Shown here in pieces: positions 44,143 to 52,138 of a stretch of 64,000 nt of DNA (the stretch's first letter is position 1; every line of letters begins with the position of its first letter). The DNA comes from Micromussa lordhowensis (Eukaryota > Cnidaria > Anthozoa > Scleractinia > Lobophylliidae), in contig OZ026596.1 in assembly GCA_964020085.1 (NCBI GenBank), positions 34,744,834 through 34,808,833 of the forward strand. Direction: 5' to 3'. Under the pieces are notes generated by a model. The model saw nothing but the letters and a program-made list of their open reading frames with translations. It made no database searches and was not told the origin of the DNA. The position numbers and the translations under genes are program-made.

Positions 44143-45478
44143 TATGCTCTGTGGAATGTGACTTGCGAAAGCCATACTGTGAGGAGTACAATAGGTTGTT
44201 TTTATCAATAAATTCCTTCATCTGGTAGTACAAAAGTTTTTCAAAAATCCTATTAAAATTAGACAAAAGAGATATTGGTCGATAGTTTGAAGGGTCGGTC
44301 TCGTCTTCACTTTTATATATTGGCGTTATTTTAGAAATGTTAAGTTTTGAAGGATAGACACCAAGGATAACAGATAAATTGAAAATATGAGAAATAGCTG
44401 GAGATGTAATATTGCAAGAATATTTAAGCCATTGTGTAGGGCAGGAGTATAAGCCACAGGATTTATTATTTGGTAGGGATAAAATTTCCTGTTTAACTTC
44501 TTCTGGTGTAATGGGTTTGAAACAGAAAGAAGAATCAGGTGATTTCAATTAACAAAGATAACTCATATGGTTATCTTTCTTTGGCAATTTACTTGCTAGT
44601 AAATTACCAACATTTGCAAAATGCGTGTTTAGAATATTTGGTAATCTGGAAGGATTTTGTGTTATTTGATTGTTATTGCTTGGGTCTTTCTGCTTGGTTA
44701 GCATTCTACTTTTACTCCTTTGGTTATTCAATAATTCATTTATTACTTTCCATGTCTTAGTCATATCATATTAGTAATAACGTTTTTTACTCAAACGAAT
44801 AAAGTTTGAAATTTTATTTTTATAACATTTATATTTGCTGTGTATACCATTTACATATAGTTTATTCTTTATTTTAATTGATATCCTTATTCCTTTTGTT
44901 ATCCACGGTTTTGCAAGTTGTTTAATTTTACGTTTGGATAAAATTTTAACAGGCGCATGGTTATTCACGACTGAATTCAATTTTCTGTAGAAAGATGAGA
45001 ATAGTTCATCAATATTATTTGCTTTTGAGGCAATAATAGCATCCCAGTCGATCGCGGACAAATCATTTTTAAATTCTTCAGAGGAAAATTGAGAGAAGTC
45101 GCGATTTTTAATTGTTTTCTTGGTAGGTTTGTTTCGATTAGATTTCAAAATACAAAATTGAGAAAAATGATCACAGACATTGGTAATAATGTTTTCACTA
45201 ATTAGAACTTGATCAGGATTATTAACGAAAATATTATCAATAAGAGAGGGTGAGTTATTACATACGCGTGTTGGTTTGTCAATAGTTGGAAGAAGATAAA
45301 AACTCTGTAGGGCCAGTAGGAAATCCTGACTATACGAGGATGATTCCGTCTTTTAAAGACAGATTAAAGTCACCCATTAAATAAAGTGTTTTCCCAGTGG
45401 AAGCTAGCTTTTCGGTTGTATCATTAAAGTATTCAATGAATTGATCTGGGGAGTTGTGTTGACGATAAATTATTCCAG

Positions 45479-45616
45479 ATATGACTTTTTTTTGTTTCTC
45501 ATGGGAAATTTCTGGGATAAGCCTTTACACAGAAACTAAAAACTGGAAACAGGATTTGCTAGAGGAGTGTTGGGACATAGTTGAAACAACTAGAAGATCA
45601 AAATACTTTAAAGTGA
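45479..45616. other. Unassigned island between CR1-like LINE and Penelope array
   Basis: About 140 bases in neither flanking element. The + frame is open here (TETKNWKQDLLEECWDIVE...), but too short to call. It contains the left insertion junction of the array. Confidence 0.4.
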
Positions 45617-45682
45617 GGATAAAGATAAGTGACAGGCCTGCACGGACTCCCTGCGTGATTTAACTGTAAATGAATGAAGCCT

Positions 45683-48316
45683 TCATAGTTTAGCTTTAAC
45701 GAGCATGTCTGTAAGAGATTTACCTCTTCTGTACGATAGGATAGGCGGGTATTTGAAGATAGTGTTCAGCAAAGGCTGATTCTGTATTAAGTCCCAGTTT
45801 AGCATGAGTATATTTTTGAGGTTACATACCGATGGGTGGTATGTTGTTACAAATGGCAAGATTTGTTTTCGTGCTTTAGCTTTTTGTTGGAGTGCCGACT
45901 GTCTTCCGGTGAAGCTGACTTTCGATAACGTTGTTTGTATCATTTTGTAAGGATAGCCGCGCGCAATGAGGCGCGATTTAAAATTTGTGATACTTTCATT
46001 AAAGGCTGTTTCAGAAGAGTTTGTTCTAAGAAGTCTAAGGGCTTCACCTTTAATAAAACCTTTTTTCACGCCTGGTGGGTGGCTCGACGTGAAAAATGTG
46101 TACTGAAAGGTTTCAGTCGGCTTGTAATGTGTTCGGATGTCAAGGATCGATTCGTTTCTGAATCTTTCTCCTTTGGATATGATTGTATCGAGAAATGTTA
46201 TTTCCGTCTCTGAGATTTCAGCCGTGAATTTGATTGTAGGGTGGAAGTTGTTAGCTTGTTTCATGAACAGGTCTATTTCCTGTATGTTGGAATCCCACAA
46301 TGAGAAAATGTCGTCAATATAACGTTTCCACTTTAGCGGTTTTGTGTTGCTTTGATTTATCAATTTTGTTTCTATTTCCGCCATGAAGATGTTGGCAAAT
46401 GCAACTGCCATTTTCGTACCCATTGCAGTTCCATGGGTCTGGAGGTAATTCTTTCCAATAAATTGGAATGAATTTTCTTTAAGTATAAGGCAAAGCATTT
46501 CTTTGAGGTAGTGGGATGGGATGGGAGGGTTGTAGTTGTGAAATTTCTCGTATGCTGTGCATACTGTTGTGATACCCTCCTCTTGCGGTATGTTTGTGTA
46601 CAAGCTTGTAACATCCATAGATACCAATATAGTATTTTGAGAGACCTTTGTCTTCTCTATAAAGTTAATGAAGTGTGTTGTATCCTTAAGATAAGATTTT
46701 TGTGTCTGTGCAATCGGCTGTAGTAATTTGTCCACAAACGATGATAGTCTTTCTGTAGGGCCTTCGCAGCCCGAAATAATCGGTCTACCGACCGGATTTG
46801 GTTTGTGGATTTTAGTTAGGGTATAGAATATAGGGATTCTTGGAGGATTGCGTGTTTGAGAAAACCAATTTTTTGTCACGTCATCAATATAGTTATTTTG
46901 GTGAAGTCGTGTGACAAGCTCATTAACTCTTTGTAATGTTTCCACCGCCATGGTGCTTTTGAGAGGTTTATAATGTTCTCTATTGTCGAGATGGGTTTGA
47001 GCTTCATGTATTTTATCACACTTGTTCATTATGACAGTTGTTGTTCCTTTGTCTGCCTTTTTGAAATTGATTTCAGTGTTGTTAGCAAGCTCTTTAAGGG
47101 CTTTATATTCGTTGCGTGACAGATTGGTTTTAGGTTTTGATGGTTTGATCTCTGCAAGTTGGATTTTGACACTTTCCAAGTAGCTTTCAAGGGCAACTGA
47201 ATTCTGAACCGGTGGTACCCAGTCTGATTTGACGCGGAACGGGTGCGGTTCGGTATTTTTTGTGTGGAATATGTATTGTAGACGCATTCGTCTTGCGAAT
47301 TTTTCAAAGTCTTGCAAGAGCTAGCGTCTAATATTGTTCTCATCTGTCACCGGTGTCGGGACAAATTTGAGCCCTTTTGAAATCACATTGACTTGGTTGT
47401 CAGTTAGTTGGAGATTGGAGAGGTTTTTAATAAATCTCTCATTTGATTTTCTTTGTGTGGCAATCCATTTTTGAGCAAAGTGTGCTCGGCGCTGTTTTCG
47501 TCTAATGTTTGCATTGAACCCTGTACTTTGTTTAGGCCCCTTTGCGGTGGTTTGATTTTCAGAAAAGAGACTTTTGTATTTCTCAATATCTTTATTGTTT
47601 GCAGATGTCTGCAACACATGTGTGTACAATAGTTGTTTAAGCTCGTTGAAATCTTGCTGTAATTTTTCAACCTTATTTACATCGTAATTTACAATGTTTT
47701 CTGTGTTCGCCGAATGCGACTGTTCTCGCGTCGACTTATTTACATCAGTGCTGGCACTTTTGCTACTGTTTTTAGTGAACTTAGCCTTTTTGAATTTGTT
47801 TTCTTGGCTTTCTAGGCGTCTTTTGTGGTAGCGCGTGAGTGCGCTGACGAAGCCTTGTTCTGCTTGTATTTTGATCTCCTTTATTTCCTTGAGAAATGTG
47901 TCATCCGGCGGGATGTTCGCCCTTGCCGTGTATTGGAAGGATTTTGGACAGGTCTTTTTGTTTGTGTGCTCTTCAAGTTTCCTGATGGAATCCTTAGATT
48001 TTTTAATGTTAGTCTCTAGAGAGGCTATGTCCACATATTTTCGTTTCCTGCTTGGTTTTTGGTTTACAGCAGAAGTTTTAGGCAGACTGTTCTCATGGTT
48101 GTTCCGGTGGTAGTTTTTGTGCCTTGGTTCCATTTGTGATGCCGGGGGACTATTTTCATCTTCAGAATCCTCCATTTCATATTTGCTGTTGTATAGCAAA
48201 TCGAGTTCATCCTTTGGAGGTATACCCGTTGGTGTTTTGGGTATATCGATGTCGTAGCTTTCATCATCGTATCCTGCCGATGGCGAGAGATACTTCTGTA
48301 GGACGTTGTCTGTCAT
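45683..48316 (-). pseudogene. Penelope-like reverse transcriptase, array unit 1 (one stop)
   Basis: 877-codon frame from the ATG at 48316, interrupted by TAG at about 47321 (glutamine ~332 in the other units). It also differs from the others at residues ~284 (Arg to Trp) and ~799 (Glu to Lys). The downstream part, from about residue 335, still holds the whole reverse-transcriptase core. This is the array-terminal unit; its 3' UTR of 66 bases ends at the junction with unrelated DNA. Domain description is under unit 2. Confidence 0.9.
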
Positions 48317-48350
48317 TATCAATGGTGTTTGATAATATATGTATGGTCTC

Positions 48351-48397
48351 TAGCAAGACCGGCGGTTTCGATTCTGTACGAATCTCTTCAGTTGCTA
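48351..48397 (-). ncRNA. Hammerhead ribozyme, type I, array unit 1
   Basis: On the minus strand: stem I TAGCAA pairing with TTGCTA (6 bp); the core box CTGAAGA (fits CUGANGA); stem II GATTC/GAATC with loop GTACA; the box GAAA; a minimal stem III CC/GG plus the A-U pair, with loop GCC; then the cleavage triplet ending GGTC. Cleavage is predicted after C at 48357. All conserved core bases are present. A very short stem III is typical of hammerheads in Penelope-like elements and retrozymes. The cut leaves a 40-base leader before the ATG at 48316. Activity not tested. Confidence 0.9.
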
Positions 48398-48477
48398 TTT
48401 ACTGACAACAATAATATGTGAGGGAATAGTAGAGCAAGTACTCAGTTCTATTCCTGCATAAGTTGTGACGGTTGACC

Positions 48478-48580
48478 CTTTTATATGTGTAAGAGCGATT
48501 AGTGAGGATCGAAAGTTGTGTATTATCATTGGCCCATTCTATATGGAGAGGAGCCAATCACGAAAGTGCATTTTCGATCC
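48478..48580 (-). promoter_or_regulatory. Putative internal promoter of Penelope unit 1
   Basis: TATAAAAG on minus at 48485-48478 lies about 80 bases upstream of the hammerhead, placing a start near 48450. Upstream are two CCAAT boxes in opposite orientation (48528-48532, 48554-48558), enclosed by a 9-bp inverted repeat GGATCGAAA/TTTCGATCC (48506-48514, 48572-48580). Together these look like a polymerase II promoter carried by each unit. Confidence 0.55.
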
Positions 48581-48819
48581 GCTCTTTTTTGAAGCTCGGT
48601 TGTGTTTGTTTTGAAGGCTTTATTCGTGTACAATTTAGATGGCAGGCTTTCAAACTTAAAGATATACACTTCAGCATGTGTGCTATATGTTTTACTTCCT
48701 TTCCTTGGTAAAAATGGCCAAGATGTGTTTGCGTTGTGTGTGCAATCGTCATTTTTGTGTTGTACATTTGCGACTTGTGTATAGAACAAGTACAACTGTG
48801 TGGTTTCACACTGGGACGG

Positions 48820-48866
48820 GGCCTGTCTGGAATAGCTCAACAGTGGATAAAGATAAGTGACAGGCC
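48820..48866. other. Inverted repeat spanning the unit 1/unit 2 junction
   Basis: GGCCTGTC (48820-48827) and GACAGGCC (48859-48866) form a perfect 8-bp stem with a 31-base loop that contains the unit boundary (48844/48845). The same hairpin recurs at 52048-52094, 55276-55322, 58504-58550 and 61732-61778. At the left array end only the GACAGGCC half exists (45631-45638), so the complete hairpin is created only by tandem joining. Confidence 0.7.
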
Positions 48867-48910
48867 TGCACGGACTCCCTGCGTGATTTAACTGTAAATG
48901 AATGAAGCCT

Positions 48911-51544
48911 TCATAGTTTAGCTTTAACGAGCATGTCTGTAAGAGATTTACCTCTTCTGTACGATAGGATAGGCGGGTATTTGAAGATAGTGTTCAGCAA
49001 AGGCTGATTCTGTATTAAGTCCCAGTTTAGCATGAGTATATTTTTGAGGTTACATACCGATGGGTGGTATGTTGTTACAAATGGCAAGATTTGTTTTCGT
49101 GCTTTAGCTTTTTGTTGGAGTGCCGACTGTCTTCCGGTGAAGCTGACTTCCGATAACGTTGTTTGTATCATTTTGTAAGGATAGCCGCGCGCAATGAGGC
49201 GCGATTTAAAATTTGTGATACTTTCATTAAAGGCTGTTTCAGAAGAGTTTGTTCTAAGAAGTCTAAGGGCTTCACCTTTAATAAAACCTTTTTTCACGCC
49301 TGGTGGGTGGCTCGACGTGAAAAATGTGTACTGAAAGGTTTCAGTCGGCTTGTAATGTGTTCGGATGTCAAGGATCGATTCGTTTCTGAATCTTTCTCCT
49401 TTGGATATGATTGTATCGAGAAATGTTATTTCCGTCTCTGAGATTTCAGCCGTGAATTTGATTGTAGGGTGGAAGTTGTTAGCTTGTTTCATGAACAGGT
49501 CTATTTCCTGTATGTTGGAATCCCACAATGAGAAAATGTCGTCAATATAACGTTTCCACTTTAGCGGTTTTGTGTTGCTTTGATTTATCAATTTTGTTTC
49601 TATTTCCGCCATGAAGATGTTGGCAAATGCAACTGCCATTTTCGTACCCATTGCAGTTCCATGGGTCTGGAGGTAATTCTTTCCAATAAATTGGAATGAA
49701 TTTTCTTTAAGTATAAGGCAAAGCATTTCTTTGAGGTAGTGGGATGGGATGGGAGGGTTGTAGTTGTGAAATTTCTCGTATGCTGTGCATACTGTTGTGA
49801 TACCCTCCTCTTGCGGTATGTTTGTGTACAAGCTTGTAACATCCATAGATACCAATATAGTATTTTGAGAGACCTTTGTCTTCTCTATAAAGTTAATGAA
49901 GTGTGTTGTATCCTTAAGATAAGATTTTTGTGTCTGTGCAATCGGCTGTAGTAATTTGTCCACAAACGATGATAGTCTTTCTGTAGGGCCTTCGCAGCCC
50001 GAAATAATCGGTCTACCGACCGGATTTGGTTTGTGGATTTTAGTTAGGGTATAGAATATAGGGATTCTTGGAGGATTGCGTGTTTGAGAAAACCAATTTT
50101 TTGTCACGTCATCAATATAGTTATTTTGGTGAAGTCGTGTGACAAGCTCATTAACTCTTTGTAATGTTTCCACCGCCATGGTGCTTTTGAGAGGTTTATA
50201 ATGTTCTCTATTGTCGAGATGGGTTTGAGCTTCATGTATTTTATCACACTTGTTCATTATGACAGTTGTTGTTCCTTTGTCTGCCTTTTTGAAATTGATT
50301 TCAGTGTTGTTAGCAAGCTCTTTAAGGGCTTTATATTCGTTGCGTGACAGATTGGTTTTAGGTTTTGATGGTTTGATCTCTGCAAGTTGGATTTTGACAC
50401 TTTCCAAGTAGCTTTCAAGGGCAACTGAATTCTGAACCGGTGGTACCCAGTCTGATTTGACGCGGAACGGGTGCGGTTCGGTATTTTTTGTGTGGAATAT
50501 GTATTGTAGACGCATTCGTCTTGCGAATTTTTCAAAGTCTTGCAAGAGCTGGCGTCTAATATTGTTCTCATCTGTCACCGGTGTCGGGACAAATTTGAGC
50601 CCTTTTGAAATCACATTGACTTGGTTGTCAGTTAGTTGGAGATTGGAGAGGTTTTTAATAAATCTCTCATTTGATTTTCTTTGTGTGGCAATCCGTTTTT
50701 GAGCAAAGTGTGCTCGGCGCTGTTTTCGTCTAATGTTTGCATTGAACCCTGTACTTTGTTTAGGCCCCTTTGCGGTGGTTTGATTTTCAGAAAAGAGACT
50801 TTTGTATTTCTCAATATCTTTATTGTTTGCAGATGTCTGCAACACATGTGTGTACAATAGTTGTTTAAGCTCGTTGAAATCTTGCTGTAATTTTTCAACC
50901 TTATTTACATCGTAATTTACAATGTTTTCTGTGTTCGCCGAATGCGACTGTTCTCGCGTCGACTTATTTACATCAGTGCTGGCACTTTTGCTACTGTTTT
51001 TAGTGAACTTAGCCTTTTTGAATTTGTTTTCTTGGCTTTCTAGGCGTCTTTTGTGGTAGCGCGTGAGTGCGCTGACGAAGCCTTGTTCTGCTTGTATTTT
51101 GATCTCCTTTATTTCCTTGAGAAATGTGTCATCCGGCGGGATGTTCGCCCTTGCCGTGTATTGGAAGGATTTTGGACAGGTCTTTTTGTTTGTGTGCTCT
51201 TCAAGTTTCCTGATGGAATCCTTAGATTTTTTAATGTTAGTCTCTAGAGAGGCTATGTCCACATATTTTCGTTTCCTGCTTGGTTTTTGGTTTACAGCAG
51301 AAGTTTTAGGCAGACTGTTCTCATGGTTGTTCCGGTGGTAGTTTTTGTGCCTTGGTTCCATTTGTGATGCCGGGGGACTATTTTCATCTTCAGAATCCTC
51401 CATTTCATATTTGCTGTTGTATAGCAAATCGAGTTCATCCTTTGGAGGTATACCCGTTGGTGTTTTGGGTATATCGATGTCGTAGCTTTCATCATCGTAT
51501 CCTGCCGATGGCGAGAGATACTTCTGTAGGACGTTGTCTGTCAT
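48911..51544 (-). CDS. Penelope-like reverse transcriptase, array unit 2 (intact, 877 aa)
   Basis: Intact frame; I use the ATG at 51544 (the frame also extends two codons to a TTG). Residues 1-320 are acidic then basic and coiled-coil-like (RKRKYVDIASLETNIKKSK; a likely nuclear signal) with no recognised fold. Then come the Penelope hallmarks: KKADKGTTTVIMN at ~420, IPIFYTLTKIHKPNPVGRPI at ~495-515, catalytic D568 in SMDVTSLYTNIP, HGTAMGTKMAVAFANIFM at ~628-645, catalytic KRYIDDIFSLW at ~664-674, and EITFLDTIISK. The ORF stops after RRGKSLTDMLVKAKL, where other Penelope proteins pass into a GIY-YIG endonuclease; none is present here. The protein should copy RNA into DNA, perhaps at pre-existing 3' ends. 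A promoter and a hammerhead motif lie just upstream. Confidence 0.93.
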   Translation of the reverse strand: MTDNVLQKYLSPSAGYDDESYDIDIPKTPTGIPPKDELDLLYNSKYEMEDSEDENSPPASQMEPRHKNYHRNNHENSLPKTSAVNQKPSRKRKYVDIASLETNIKKSKDSIRKLEEHTNKKTCPKSFQYTARANIPPDDTFLKEIKEIKIQAEQGFVSALTRYHKRRLESQENKFKKAKFTKNSSKSASTDVNKSTREQSHSANTENIVNYDVNKVEKLQQDFNELKQLLYTHVLQTSANNKDIEKYKSLFSENQTTAKGPKQSTGFNANIRRKQRRAHFAQKRIATQRKSNERFIKNLSNLQLTDNQVNVISKGLKFVPTPVTDENNIRRQLLQDFEKFARRMRLQYIFHTKNTEPHPFRVKSDWVPPVQNSVALESYLESVKIQLAEIKPSKPKTNLSRNEYKALKELANNTEINFKKADKGTTTVIMNKCDKIHEAQTHLDNREHYKPLKSTMAVETLQRVNELVTRLHQNNYIDDVTKNWFSQTRNPPRIPIFYTLTKIHKPNPVGRPIISGCEGPTERLSSFVDKLLQPIAQTQKSYLKDTTHFINFIEKTKVSQNTILVSMDVTSLYTNIPQEEGITTVCTAYEKFHNYNPPIPSHYLKEMLCLILKENSFQFIGKNYLQTHGTAMGTKMAVAFANIFMAEIETKLINQSNTKPLKWKRYIDDIFSLWDSNIQEIDLFMKQANNFHPTIKFTAEISETEITFLDTIISKGERFRNESILDIRTHYKPTETFQYTFFTSSHPPGVKKGFIKGEALRLLRTNSSETAFNESITNFKSRLIARGYPYKMIQTTLSEVSFTGRQSALQQKAKARKQILPFVTTYHPSVCNLKNILMLNWDLIQNQPLLNTIFKYPPILSYRRGKSLTDMLVKAKL

Positions 51545-51578
51545 TATCAATGGTGTTTGATAATATATGTATGGTCTC

Positions 51579-51625
51579 TAGCAAGACCGGCGGTTTCGAT
51601 TCTGTACGAATCTCTTCAGTTGCTA
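51579..51625 (-). ncRNA. Hammerhead ribozyme, array unit 2
   Basis: Same 47-base motif as in unit 1, all core bases conserved. Predicted cut after 51585, upstream of the intact ORF ending at 48911. Confidence 0.9.
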
Positions 51626-51705
51626 TTTACTGACAACAATAATATGTGAGGGAATAGTAGAGCAAGTACTCAGTTCTATTCCTGCATAAGTTGTGACGGT
51701 TGACC

Positions 51706-51808
51706 CTTTTATATGTGTAAGAGCGATTAGTGAGGATCGAAAGTTGTGTATTATCATTGGCCCATTCTATATGGAGAGGAGCCAATCACGAAAGTGCATT
51801 TTCGATCC
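51706..51808 (-). promoter_or_regulatory. Putative internal promoter of Penelope unit 2
   Basis: Same TATA box, paired CCAAT boxes and enclosing inverted repeat as in unit 1, shifted by 3228 bases. No differences noticed. Confidence 0.55.
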
Positions 51809-52138
51809 GCTCTTTTTTGAAGCTCGGTTGTGTTTGTTTTGAAGGCTTTATTCGTGTACAATTTAGATGGCAGGCTTTCAAACTTAAAGATATACACTTC
51901 AGCATGTGTGCTATATGTTTTACTTCCTTTCCTTGGTAAAAATGGCCAAGATGTGTTTGCGTTGTGTGTGCAATCGTCATTTTTGTGTTGTACATTTGCG
52001 ACTTGTGTATAGAACAAGTACAACTGTGTGGTTTCACACTGGGACGGGGCCTGTCTGGAATAGCTCAACAGTGGATAAAGATAAGTGACAGGCCTGCACG
52101 GACTCCCTGCGTGATTTAACTGTAAATGAATGAAGCCT

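Larger units (their letters stand above)
41618..45478 (-). mobile_element. CR1/Jockey-like LINE remnant, 5'-truncated, carrying two MITEs
   Basis: Minus-strand LINE from part of its endonuclease (ends abruptly at about 45478) through reverse transcriptase to a 3' UTR with a terminal hairpin at 41621-41657. It is interrupted by TA-flanked MITEs at 42690-43902 and 43984-44142. Removal of both restores continuity of the conserved RT order, so both inserted after the LINE. Confidence 0.85.
41805..45478 (-). pseudogene. CR1-like LINE ORF2 (endonuclease/reverse transcriptase), decayed
   Basis: Segments in order on minus: 45478-45150, endonuclease end (SGIIYRQHNSPDQF, GDFNLSL); 45148-44549, linker; 44548-44143, RT start (GLYSCPTQWLKYS, PSNYRPISLLSNFNRIFEKLLY, SQYGFRKSHSTEH); 43981-43905 (VLDIVKDILSN...CGVFTDL) between the MITEs; 42687-42151 (KKAFDTVNHEIL, GVPQGSVLGPLLFLLYIND, the catalytic FYLFADDTNILY, DWLTTNRLTLN); and 42134-41805, the C-terminus (FTKISYIHTYNTRSS...KIWNKIP). 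A TAG lies near 42630, frame changes near 42150 and 45345, plus the two insertions, so it is dead. Motif style is Jockey/CR1 superfamily; the exact clade is uncertain. Confidence 0.8.

Noticed and set aside
48526..48840. Minus ORF of 104 codons (MSYSRQAPSQCET...) in the inter-ORF region of each unit, considered as a second protein or endonuclease
   Set aside because: It overlaps the putative promoter and the hairpin region, has no GIY-YIG or other motif, and lies upstream of the predicted transcription start.
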